This document shows, one piece after another, positions 36,120 through 48,127 of a stretch of DNA of 64,000 nt. The DNA lies in the NCBI RefSeq assembly GCF_000499385.1, contig NW_013654529.1, positions 62,001-126,000 on the forward strand, given 5' to 3'. The notes under the pieces were generated by a model. The model was not told where the DNA came from. It saw only the letters and a list, made by a program, of their open reading frames with translations, and searched no databases. Source of the DNA: Eimeria necatrix (Eukaryota > Apicomplexa > Conoidasida > Eucoccidiorida > Eimeriidae). Made by a program: the position numbers and the translations under genes. How positions within the stretch are numbered: position 1 is the stretch's first letter; each line of letters begins with the position of its first letter.

Positions 36120-39100
36120 ATGGCGGACAAGCTGGAGACTGAGGCCAAAACGGCCGCGACACTGGTTAAGAAAGGATCGGCAGTGAGTTCTGCGCAAAGC
36201 GCATACCCTGATATCGTGATTGAACTTATGTTGAAGTAGTTAGTGTCAAAATTCACTGGAGCACCAAGATAGCACTGCGACCTTGTCACCCTCTGAAGTA
36301 CCGACCGACTGGCAATCCCATTCTTCTTGACTTCGATTCATTCATCTGTGTTAGCTGCTTGTCAAGATTTTTCTGGTTACCCTCAGGTAGCCATCGCCCA
36401 AGATGGTGGTGGGACTTCAAAGCTTGAGGTCTGGTCAACGGCAGCGCCGGCGGTCCGGAAAGATCCCGATTTGATGTTTGCTCTTTGCTCTGTGGAGCCT
36501 GGTTCCACTGCAAGCAAGTTTATGCTGAAGCAAAAACAGCCTCCCAGCGACGAAGTCAGTGTCCAACGTTCGTGACTTTGTATCTTACTGCTTTTTCTTG
36601 ACTGACTACTCAAGGGAAATGCTTTCTTTTGCAGCTGGTGTTTTACAACAAGAGGGCAGACTCAAAACACTCACGCTGCTGCAGGCAGTTTGACGCTCAC
36701 TCGTGGGTAGCTGGGGCTGTGTCATGGTACGTTGCAGGTCTTCGAAGCTACTGCCAGTCAAGTGTTTAATGCCAACACAAACTTGGATCCCATGACATAC
36801 AGTGACGTCGGGACTATCCCGCATCAGAACATCCCGTGTGTCTTGGATTTTCTGCGGATCCGCTTTATGAACAACGCTATGTATACGGCTGTGGAGCCGC
36901 TAATTGTGGCCATCAATCCTTTTCAAGATCTTCACAACGGGACTGCTGAGGTTATCGCTCAATACCGTGATGCAGCTGACTCTGACAAGCTGCCTCCACA
37001 CATTTTTCAGATATCGCGGCGGGCCGTTGACAATCTCCATGGAGTGAGAAAGAGCCAAACCATTGTGGTTTCCGGAGAATCTGGAGCCGGAAAGACGGAG
37101 ACTACGAAGCAGCTGATGAAGTACTTCGCCAGTGCAAGGTCAGGAAACTTAGACGCGCGCATCCAGCAGGCCATCATGGCAGCAAATCCAGTGCTCGAGG
37201 TGAATCAAGGCACTGTCGGGGCACTTTCGCTGCATGCTGCCGTTGAAGCGCTGTTTATGAAGAGTAAGAAGTTTTTTGTTTTTCGCTTCTGCTCTGGATG
37301 TCAACAGGCTTTCGGCAATGCGAAGACCGTCCGGAACAATAATAGCAGTCGTTTTGGACGTTTCATGCAATTAGATGTGGCGAAGGGAGGTGGCATTCGT
37401 TACGGCTCTGTCCTCGCTTTTCTTTTGGAGAAGAGCCGAATCCTGACCCAAGTAAACATTCCGAAGCAATAATTCCCGATGCCTCTTGCAGGGATCACGA
37501 CTGCAGCGGGCTTTATTTGTATCAGTAGTTCATTCTGGGACGTCATAGCGTTCTGTTGTGAAGTGGCATTTTTACTCTTGTGATAGGATCGGAATGAGCG
37601 CTCCTACCATATCTTCTATCAAATGCTCAAGGGGAGCTCTCCACAAATGAAGGAGCGCTACAAGCTGTTGAGCTGCAGCAAGTATAAGTTTCTCAACCCA
37701 CACTGTATCGATGCTCCTGGTATGCTTACCTTAGGGGGATGATTGAGTCTATTCTATAGTGTTCATCTGAAGCTCTATCCTTGGTTAGGAAGTCGTGCGG
37801 TGATTGAACCATTGAGCCTTCGTCCATGTGCGTAGTTAGTCCTCGATCGTTGCGACTTTTTGTGTCTTCAATCGAAGGAGTCGATGACCTTGAAGAATTT
37901 GAAGCTGTAGTGAAGGCGTTTGAGTCCATGGGCTTGAAGGAGGAGCAGCGCCACACCATATGGTCCGTTGTGTCAGGGGTGTTGCTTCTGGGAAACGTGA
38001 CAACAGCTGGTAGGCCGGTCTCAAATTCAACTACACGCGTTTTATCAAGCACAGTTTTCCCGTAGAGTACTTGGCATCTTGCAGAGTGCCCGGCGGAGCA
38101 AGCCCGCACCAGAAGTGCTGTAGCTTCAGCCAAATTTCGGACGTGCACTTCACCTCTTTTCAGAGTAACGACTGAAAGCAGTGTGCTGGCTTCATCTTCC
38201 TTGTCAGGCAAGAAGGAGGGCGGGGTTGACAACGCTGCAGTAATAGCTGGCGAAAGTTTACGCGTTCTCAAGGACGCCTGTGACCTTCTGTTTTTGGATG
38301 GAGATCGCATTCTGACGGAGCTAACTGTCAAGGTTACCTACGCTGGTAGGCTGGATTTACTATGGTGCTGTTTAGCCGTTCTTGTCCAACGAGGAAGGTA
38401 CTCCTGGTCACAAAGAATGAAACTGCAGTATCGACCGTGTTAGTGTGCCTCACCCGTGGCTCTGAAACGAGCATATTTGTGAGCAAGCAGTGCTGCTTGC
38501 GGTTACGTTGTGCTTGGCATTGATACTTGGCAGGCAGCAACAAGATCGAAGGACGATGGACAGCCGAGGACTCAGACACGCTCCGTGGCTCTCTAGCGAA
38601 AGCGGTATACGAGAAGTTGTTTCTGTGGATTATCCAAGCTCTCAACTCCACAATAGAGCCCCAGGGGGGATTCCAGACATTTATGGGTAAGGCGATTCCA
38701 GACATTTATGGGTAAGGCCAAGAGTTTGGGGTGAAGCTCTTTCTGCTATTGTCGTGTATCAGGAATTGATAAAGCTGCGCCTCCTCGAGACCTAATTTAG
38801 GTTTCACAGGATATGGCGTTCCTTGTGCAGGTGTTTATTCAGTCAAGAGGGTTTCGTATCTGCGTTTTTTCAGGACTCTTAGATATTTTCGGCTTTGAAG
38901 TATTCCAGAACAACTCTCTTGAGCAGCTGTTTATTAACATCACGAATGAAATGCTTCAGGTAGGCGATTCAGTCTGGACTTTCTGTATTCAGCACATACG
39001 AAAAGGCACGAGTCACGCATTTGCGTTCAGTCGTCCGCGTGGCATTCTAGTTCAGTATTTTAGAGCGGCAGCACATTGATGTTCCTGTGCCCACTTCAGA

Positions 39101-40753
39101 GTACATTTACAGAAGTGGTTTTTGCAAGAGAGAGTGCTCTTTATAAGAGCGAAGGCATTACGGCGAAGGATATTGAGTTCACGGCCAACACTGACGTCAT
39201 AAGCGTATTGATTGATAAGGGAAATTCCGTCCTCAGTGTTCTGGAAGACCAGTGCTTGGCGCCTGGTGAGCACCCAGTACTGCAGCGCTTCTCTAATCGG
39301 GTGTGAACTTTCACTTTGCCTTCTTCAAGAGTTAGAGTTATGAATATTTTTCCGCAGGGGGCAGCGATGAAAAACTTGTCAGCGCGTGCTGCACGAAGCT
39401 TAAATCCTGCCCAAGATTTGTGCCGGCCAAGCTTGACGCTCAGAGCTCTTTCTTTGTAAAGCACACCATTGGAACAATCAAATACAATGCGCAGGGATTT
39501 ATATTTAAGAACAAGGACGTTCTGCGCCCTGAAATGGTTGAAGTTGTGCAGGTACATTCCTCTTTTCTCTGCACGGGCAAACCAAAATTTAGTGAGAGTT
39601 CGTATGTAGATTATGGAAACGGCCCTTCGCATTGGCTGGTCATTGCGGGAGACGTAGTTTTGGGGTTTCAGTGTATTTCCGACTTATCGTATTTGTGTGA
39701 TTGGCCAGGCTTCGAGAAACTCAGTTGTGCGGGCTCTTTTTGAAGGGGTGAAAGTTGAAAGAGGGAAGATGGCGAAAGGGTCTCTGATCGGCTCGCAGTT
39801 CTTAGCGCAGCTGAATAAGTTAATGTCACTGATTGGCTCAACAGAATCTCACTTCATCAGGTAAGCACGCGCTGCAGTTGAGTCTTGTAGAGTGGGGACG
39901 TCGTTGCCAATGCGCAACAATAGCTTCTTCCGCCCTTAAACATAAGGAAGCCCATGCTGAGGTGGTCCGTAAGTGTACTTTGGCGGCCAGACGGGTATGG
40001 AGCTCTGAAATTTGTGAAATTGTATGTGTCCGTTTGCTTGCTAAGGTGTGTAAAGCCCAACGAGGAGAAGAAGCCTCTCTTGTGGATCCAGAGCAAAGTG
40101 CTCATTCAGTTGCATGCACTCTCAATTATCGAAGCTTTGCAGCTTCGTCAGCTTGGATATTCGTATCGGCGTCAGTTCCAGGTTTGTTCGGAATTCCTGC
40201 TGTTGCCATTAGCAGATGTACTGTTATCCGGGAAAGCACTTAATGGTGCGACGATACGCTAAGGATACCATGTGCGCTTACTCTGAGCAGATAGGCATGC
40301 TGTCATGTGCTAACCGTTCAGGAATTTGTTGAACAGTTCCAGTTCATCGACATTAGTGCGGCTAAACAGACGGACAAGAAGGCTGCCACGCAAGCAATAC
40401 TTGCCTCGGCGAATCTGGAGAGCGGTATGCTACCCCGTACATTGCTGTCGTGATTTTCCGGGCCGTCAGCTGATAATATGCTTGTTTACGAGTACCAAGT
40501 GTCACGCTTTATGCGAGCCTCCGTATCTGTTGCAGGCACATACGCCCTAGGGAAGAGCATGATCTTTTTGAAGCCAGAGAGCGCGAAGTATTTGGTCCAC
40601 CTTCAAAGAAGCCGCCTCTCTACATGGGGTCCACTTATTGGAGTCATAGAGGCCATTTACGTGCAAAAGAAGCTGCAGACGAAGAAGCAGGCATTCTCTA
40701 TATGCTCAAGGATCTGCGCCCATGCAAGAAGAAAGCTTACACAACATGCTTGA
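36120..40753 (+). CDS. Class XIV unconventional myosin (MyoA/MyoD type)
   Basis: Fifteen exons: 36120-36182, 36387-36554, 36738-37199, 37308-37451, 37587-37719, 37878-38009, 38166-38345, 38534-38686, 38874-38959, 39100-39265, 39358-39551, 39709-39860, 40046-40181, 40322-40424 and 40536-40753. The sum is exactly 830 codons (829 aa), the size of the short apicomplexan class XIVa myosins. P-loop GESGAGKT is at 190-197, switch I NNNSSRFG at about 241-248 and switch II DIFGFE at 482-487, followed by CLAPGGSDEK and QLRQLGYSYRR. There is no coiled coil or tail: the protein ends about 60 residues after the converter in a basic neck (RICAHARRKLTQHA) that would bind light chains. In relatives this motor drives gliding and host-cell entry from the inner membrane complex. 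MyoA versus MyoD cannot be settled by eye. Exon 8 ends in a duplicated donor. Confidence 0.94.
38669..38718 (+). repeat. 25-bp tandem duplication carrying a splice donor
   Basis: The 25-mer starting gattccagacatttatggg is present twice without a gap (38669-38693, 38694-38718). Each copy ends in ATGG|gtaagg. Only the first donor (38687) keeps the myosin frame into exon 9; the second would add 25 nt and shift it. Confidence 0.9.
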
Positions 40754-41895
40754 TCTGTAGTAGTTACCAGTGCCGTGGCGTGGTGGCTGCTGAGATCTGC
40801 TACGCAGCGCGGGTAGTGCCTGTTCCACAGCGCAGTACAGCTGTAGAGCATGCCCACTAGTATCTTGGATTTCTACGACCAAAGTAGTCACTCCAATTGA
40901 GTAGCGTATGCAGCGCACGAAAACGGCTGGCACCCACCAATGTGCCGCTCCACCGTACCCAACTCCCAAATACTCATTAGCTGGCTCCCTACTGCGGTCC
41001 CTCGTAGAATGTTGTAGTGGGGTGGTGCGCGAAACAGCACTACCCAAGTGGTAAGAACCAGGCATGAAATCAATGCATCGAACTCATATACAGTCCAAGC
41101 TTATGCGTTGTCGTACATGAGGGACAGTGCTGCGACAACCAGCCGCTCGATAGCTTACACGGAGCGCAGAGGACGGTATGCACCTAAGATGTGCAATGAA
41201 TCAACATTAATAGCATGGAATGTGGGTGGCTTGCTTTCAAACGCTGGAAGCACTGTGTGTCTGCACACAAGCTCGTCAGCGGGCTTGATTCAAAGGCAGC
41301 GCAGTCAGGTACTACGTGAGTTGATACCTGCAAGTAAACTGCTAGTGCCTCAGTGGATGAGACCGCCTTTCGTCTATGAGGCGCACCTGCTCCGTGTGAG
41401 CAAAGCCAAAAGTGTTAGAATTTCATGGGGGGAGGCGCACGACACTTTACTCATGAGTGGTTGGTGATGGTGAGCTCCGGCAATAAGAAGGGCCCTTTGT
41501 GTGTTTGCTGTACTTGACAACAGCATCACCTCTTGAGGGCCCCTGTGAGCCGTTCGCCTTCCTGCTCGGTGCTTCGTCTTTACGCGCTGAGAGCTCTCCC
41601 TAGTATACGCGTTGTGGGGGCAATACTGCTCCTCGACGTTTTCCTCAATCTGCTTGGAGCAGGGGTTCAATTACTCAGTCTGGGAACTACAGTTCGCCCC
41701 CGTTAAGAGTTATCCCCATCACGCTGGCGTACTGCAGCTCTTGCTTCCGCAACTGCTGTCTGTGCAGTCACACAATTGCCTTGCAGTGCCACTAGCTGAG
41801 ACCAGAAGTACGTTTGCTTGCCGCGTTTGTGGAACAATGGTAACAGATTCAGCTCCCATCCCAGGCTGGAACTCCGGATCACCGTAACCGCCATA
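40754..41895. other. Convergent intergenic region
   Basis: Lies between the 3' ends of the myosin (+) and ankyrin (-) genes. Frames such as 41048-41467 on + lack an ATG start and any motif. No gene is supported. Confidence 0.5.
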
Positions 41896-44214
41896 CTAAG
41901 GTCTCTCTTCATCGTAATTACTGGGATTCGGACCGCTTGTTAGTCCCGAGATTTGCCCAGAAGTGGATAGACCTTCGGTATGAAGTCCTCCCATGTTTGC
42001 CTTTGTTAAAGCCAACTCTGCTTTCTTCAGCAAATTCACCGTAAAGGAAAGTCGTCTCGGTAGAGCTTTGGACGTACGTCTCAAGCACTGGCGTTTCCAT
42101 CGCAGCTCATCAGTAGCTGCTTCCAGGGGTGTTAGGCCCCGATTACACCTCACACTGTAGTCAGCGCCCTGTGGAAGCAGAAACAGCAGCAGCTTTGGTC
42201 TGCACGCTACAAACCGAATGAACCTCATGCGGATAAACGGGTGAAACAAACTCGAGAAAGGCAACCATACATGTGTGCGGCTAACGGCAGCCTCCTTACG
42301 CGACTTAACAGAAGCTGCACAATCGCAGGCCGCTCAAATGCATCGAAAAGAGGTGTTTGGCCGTTACTACGCTGGTGGTTCAGCATGTCTGGGACAAGAC
42401 TGAGCAGCAACTCGATCACGTCGACGTGGCCTCCCTTCACTGCGTAGTGCAATGGAGTGTCTCCTTGTTTGTCACGGATCTCAAGGAATCTTCTTTGGTT
42501 ACTCTTTCCGCCTGTAGCGTGAAGACTAGCTTGACAAGAAGAGAATTTGTTTTCGCAGCAAGATGCAGCACACGGGCAACCAAAGAATGCCTCCAACACC
42601 CAACGCTAATAAATTAGGCAATCTGCTCAAATCCAAGTCGATGATGGAGTAAAACGCCACGGCTTCATGCACTCGTATGACGCTGCTACGAAGGTTCGTA
42701 TGTCACCTGCTTGCTCAAGGATCCATTTCAGACACTTGGCGTGGCCATAAGCAGCAGCGTAGAAGGCTAGTGTTTGGCCCTTGTCGCACCGGAGGGAAGT
42801 AAGTGAAGGGAGGCTGACTCGTTCTTTTAGAGGTTTGTCCTCGTAGATGCACTTGAATAGCTTCAGTACTTGCTCATCTTCTTTTCGGGGGTGCCGCAGC
42901 ATGTGGTGGAACAGAGACATTCCGGAAGCCTTGCTTGTAGCATGCACCAATTGTCTGAACAGGGTGAATCAGAAAAAGCGGGGTCTTCGCATTGCATCTA
43001 AGCATAGCCCCACGCTAGCAGCAGTTAATGTAGTTCTGTCCAAACAGCTCTCGACGGAGAAAACTTGATAAGAGACAGCAACGCGAGACCTACGGTTCTT
43101 CCTTAAGTCGGTTGAATATATCTGGGCCTAGCATGCTCACAACGCACTCTGGCCACCCTCCCGTCGTCGGCGTTTGCAGCGCATCACTGCATGCTTCTGA
43201 CGTCGTGCGCAAGGATTCCTTCTCCTGTCTGCCCGGAGACCGTTCCAAGTCCTGTGCACCGGCCTTTAGCGGCTGGTCTTTTAGCTGGGTTTTCGATGTC
43301 AAAGCGCAATATCCACTCAAGTGTCGTAGGCTACTCACATCCCCCCAAAGTGCGAACGGTTCCTGCGTGTGCCGTTCTTGCTGAACATTTCCAGTTGCTG
43401 TATTTGCAGTGCATGCAGCATTGAGAGGCTCCATGGAACCGTTTTTAACAGAGTCTTCAGTGAATTCATCATGGCAAATGCTGTGCAATTCATTGCATTT
43501 CCTGCCTGTACCGTCGTGTTCCCCATTGCAGGATGGAACGTCGTTGTCCTTGGCACGTGTCGGCCTCACTTTCAGAGTATTCTCCTCATCCCGACTGGAT
43601 ATTACAGAGACGTCCCACAGTGCTTGTTCCCCTGCGCGTGTATCGATAGACCTATGTTGGGAGGTGCATCGACTGCTGATCTCGCTTCTATCGGAAATGG
43701 CGATGCAATTGCTCGGCACAGCGCCTAATGCTGTTAGTTCGGGTTTTACGATTAGAGCCTTTGCCCTAAAGCGACTCTTCCTCTCATGTATCCTTGAGCC
43801 CATGTCTACGCTGACAACAGACGAAGCATACGGGCCCCAATCGTCAGTTTTACTACTGCCTTGAGCAAGGCTTCGTTGAACTTCCGTTATGCCGGCGCTT
43901 CGTCTTATTCGATTACCGACACTGCTCAGCTCGCATGGCAGCTGAACGAAATCACTCGAGTTTGTAACAATTCGCACGTCGACCGTTTCCTGGCGAGTAC
44001 GCCCATGCCGGCATCTGAATGAGTATATTCCCCGACTTCCCTGCATACAGATCCGACATTCCATAGTGTCCCTCCTTCTATTCTGTGGCGATTGGAGGAA
44101 CAGTCGTTGAAGGTAGACTCTCCGTCTCTCCGTGTATATAGTTTTTCCTGCCGAAGCAACGCCCGTAGTCGTCTCTTCAGGTCGGCTTGTGGTGTTGTGT
44201 CGCAGTCTTCGCAT
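41896..44214 (-). CDS. Ankyrin-repeat protein
   Basis: Exons right to left: 43148-44214, 42707-42954, 42300-42511 and 41896-42168. All phases agree and total 600 codons (599 aa). The N-terminal 355 residues are basic and serine-rich without a domain. Ankyrin repeats follow: KGQTLAFYAAAYGHAKCLKW, KQGDTPLHYAVKGGHVDVIE, then NGQTPLFDAFERPAIVQLLL continuing across the last intron into GADYSVRCNRGLTPLEAA. The C-terminal 70 residues are non-repetitive and polar. Ankyrin repeats bind other proteins; no partner can be deduced. The start at 44214 is an ATG, but another frame with ATG at 44255 overlaps the first 290 nt (DLKRRLRALLRQEKLY), so the true first exon may differ. Confidence 0.75.
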
Positions 44215-47200
44215 CTAATCGAGGCAGCGACCTGGACGCCTCTGCACTGCTCCATTTATCTATTTCCTTACCAATTTGTTGGTATCGCGTCTTCAGACTG
44301 CAGAGAGAGATGAATAACACTACGCCTCCATGAGTGCGCTCTCTTTCGAGTCTCGGCAGGACCATCTGTTGAGAAGTAGGTGGCTGGGTCGGCTCTTTCC
44401 AAGCAGGACTTGCGCGGTAAGCCACTCCAAGCAATGTTTTCGCGCACTGTCCCAATCCTTCGACGTCAATGAAAACCCTGTTATGGCATGGACCGTAAAT
44501 CCTTCACACACTCTCCTCCGCCTCAATTCTTACGCGGAATATTCACTGTTTTTGTTCACTCCTGCTAATCGCGCCTCAATCGCCGCTTCTTGAGTCCCTG
44601 TGCCTTGATATCTCAGTATTCCGAAGGTAAATGCGCCATGAAAAAGTTAAGTGTCCGCAACGGGCCCCGTCTCAGAAATTCCATATTGCGCCAACCTACA
44701 GATAAAATGCAGGCTCGTGCCTTCTTTCACCCCACAAGCGTCACCCGTGTGAGCCCAACTGCTGAAATCCCAAGGCCTCTTGTTTGTCGTGCTGTTGCTC
44801 GTTCGTTTGGGATCAGTTACCCGAAGAGGTCCCCGATCCGCAGAAACATAAAGCTGGTGAAGTTTCCTTTTGAGATGATCTGTGCAGTAATTAGCATGTG
44901 AATGACGTAGCCTGCAGCGACTCACTAGCATCTACTTCAGTGTCCCGTCTCTTCGTCAGGTATACGATTAGCACGACATGCGCTGGCATTCAAGGTCAAA
45001 AAAAAATCGCCAATGATTGTACATATCAGAAACGAGTAAAATACACTTTGACATGAGCGACGGAGCAGCGATGAGAGTTGCAGCGGTGAGGGTCCAATGG
45101 TGCATTAGTGGTGCGAGAGCGCTGCCATGAGGCGTACTGTCTCGCTTGCTTGAAACTACTCCCACAAACTGGCAATATAGCTCCATCAACGGCCGTGTGA
45201 TACAGTAGCATAATGCTGAAGAGCTAGGCTTCTTCAATCCAGAGAGGTGTAACTTTTCGTTAGTGGAGTGGAGCGGTAACCTTTGCTGGGCTTGCCACTG
45301 TACTTGTAGGGAATAACAGTTCACATTGACACCCTAACGTAGCATGCAATAACATACAGAAACACACTCAATCAAATGCACGAAAACAATTTCAACTCGA
45401 ATCTTATGATGTCCTACTGACTAAAGCCAGTGAAAATCAGCACTGGTAGCCGGGCCTCCAAAGGCGGACTAAAGGATTGAGCACCCGACGATGATTGTCT
45501 GTTAGGAATGATACTCCGCGGAAGAGTGCACGTTCGAGTGTGTGTGAGTTCCTTATTCTAGCAGCACTACTCAACCAAGATTACTTCCCACCCGCGCAGG
45601 CGTACTTCAACATTTTTGTGCAACCCGCTGTAGACCGTCACACTCCTCCGAGTGTAGCCGAGTCATCCAAGCCTCGAGCACAGCTGTTGGAGTGTGTCGG
45701 TCTATAGCTGTTTGCTACTCGCCTGCAACAGTATGGAAAGCGACCCATTTTTACTTGAAGACGTTTTTGTATACACGCGTGCAGGTGGGGAAACCCAGAA
45801 CCTGGATGTCATAGCTGGGTGCATGCGTCATGGATATTTTTGATAATACAGACTGGGAATCATCCACGGATTCTACTTTGAAGTGCACCAAGGTAACAGT
45901 TCCAAAGTGCTACGAAAAGGGGTAGACGGCTGGACATTGCATCACCCATGAATGTCTTTTACTTGGAAATCCGCGCAGGCTTGTACGTAAAACATGCGCG
46001 GGTCATTTTTTAACTAAATCGCTGAATAATAGCATTAATCTGATGAGCCGAAAAGGTACATACAGGCGCGATAGAAAGGAAGCCACCTGAAACGTGTAGG
46101 CACTCGGGTGGCACGATTACTGGTTCGCGGATACACACGCACACGCTGCAGGATTGTTGCTTTTTGTGGAGTTGGGATGGGGCTTATAATGGTATTGCAA
46201 ACGAAAACCTGGAAGTGCCGTGAACCACAGTTACAACAAACTTTTCGAGACCATAACCCAGCGAAAATGCGTCGCGCACGTTGCTGTATTGGCAAGCCGA
46301 CATAGTCGCAAAGCGAAGTGTGAAACACGCATCTCATCACAACAAGAAGAAGGCTATAGCCTTTGGGAATATTAGCTTAAACAAAGCCGCAGTATCCACT
46401 GGAAATATCCTCGCACAGAAATCGCATGAAGCCTTCAGTTTCAAGATATGGCAAAACAGAGGCGATGATGCCACATGGAAAGCAGGCACTTTGTCGTTGA
46501 AATTAGGCGGGTTAAAGACCCAACTTCAAAGAGCATTGGGCACTTGACAAAGCCATATTGAATTAGAGATAAACACCCCTCGTGGCATTTATGTTGGACG
46601 CTGGCGGATAGGGCCTCGACAATTTTGACTAGTGCTTCATTTTCTGTAACAGCGTCTTTCCGTCTGTGCTTGATTATTGCCCTCCAGCAAACTTGCGGCA
46701 ACTAGACAAATCCCAACGGCAGTGGCGAGCCTCGGCAGACTGCACGCACGTCCGCGAGCCTTGAGAGGCTCGCGGACGTGCCAGCATTGGCACGTCCTCT
46801 CCACGTTTTGGGCATACAGTGTGCTTTGCTTTCAAAGCTATGATTGACTGCGGAAGAAGCACACAAGGAATGGCCCCCGCCTGAGTCTTCGCACACTTTG
46901 GGTTATTATTGGACTATTCAATGCACTGGCCGTTAAGAAACGTCTGGCAAGCTGGCTGATGAGCATGTTACAGAGCTATATGCGCGGCTCAGTACGTGTA
47001 AAGTTTCACTTTGATCACGTTAGCCCATTCTAGAGGACATAATTATTGTTCAACCGTACAGTCCTAACATGCTTAAGCGTATACATATTGTGAGTTTTCT
47101 TTTTAACTACGGCAATGAGCAGCTATATTCGCTTGCTTGTCTTCCAACTTTACCAACATCGTGCCATTGGCTCGCATGCCTGCTATTTTCCGTAGCGCCA

Positions 47201-48127
47201 CTTTGAACTATCCTAGGGTCTTCAGAATATACCATTTTAAATTGCACCGGCAGTGGCTTCTGAGCTGCGGCTAGTCTCCGCTGTGATGCTGGCCATAGTC
47301 ATGCGTCACTGTTTGTGTTGTCCCTTCACACAGCTGTGAATAAGTGGCGTTGCAGGATTGTTAAATATTCAGTTCTCCGTCATGCCGTGCTCTTTTATCA
47401 TTTTAATGCGTAGAAGGGACTTAATTTCCCCGGCATTCTTCGTGGTGCTTCTTTTGTCAGTGTCACGTAATATGTTTGCCGTCCCACAATGACGTTTGTA
47501 TCTCCTGCACTTTTCGTAGCAGATATCCTTTTGCGCGGCTATTATATTGTAGCTAAAGCATGATTCGGGATATTTCAGCCTAGCTTCACTCACGTAGTTA
47601 CAGTGAAAATCTTCCTCGTATTTTCAAGTTGCTCGGGAACCTGCCGGGCTTGCTGACAACAAATTCGAAAATGCCACTTTACAGCAGGCATTCACAGCTT
47701 GTGTGTCAATGAGCTGATCTAACTGAATCTCACGCATACATTAGTACAGGACGTTGCGAATTGGCACTAGTCGTCAACGTCCCCTGTTAACTTCAATCGC
47801 AAGCATTTTCCGCATCCCGTTGGAGCACACGATTGCCATGATGGCAATGCAGTCATTCCCAGCATTGCATTCGAACTTCGAATTGCGTCACAAATTCGAC
47901 GGTAGAAATGAACACTGCCAAACCTTAGCGACCCGCACGGAAACCTTGTGTTTTTATCGTTTTCAGAAGTTGGCAGACCTCGCGGAGAATCGCACCTTGT
48001 TCTTCAATGAGACAACGTAGTACTTTAGCCTGCGCGTTTGCACACTTAACACAAGCAATTACCTTTGATGGCGTAGGTTTCAGCTGACTGCAGCTAGCCC
48101 AAGTTGTTGCTTAGCTCGTGCGACGCT
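44215..48127. other. Region without a supported gene
   Basis: About 3.9 kb upstream of the ankyrin gene. Short open frames on both strands (for example 44590-44901 on +, 46035-46340 on -) have no motif. A perfect GC-rich hairpin lies at 46746-46781. Part of the 44.2-44.5 kb stretch is presumably the ankyrin promoter or 5' exons. Confidence 0.4.
46746..46781. repeat. Perfect inverted repeat (16-bp stem, 4-nt loop)
   Basis: gcacgtccgcgagcct is followed by tgag and then by its exact reverse complement. The stem is far more GC-rich than the flanking DNA. It could fold in RNA from either strand. No terminator-like T run, tRNA shape or ORF relation is evident. Confidence 0.85.

Noticed and set aside
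41048..41467. 139-codon frame on + after the myosin stop
   Set aside because: Starts at GTG, has no motif and no upstream splice connection.
43409..43864. 151-codon frame on +
   Set aside because: Antisense to the long first exon of the ankyrin gene; no domain.
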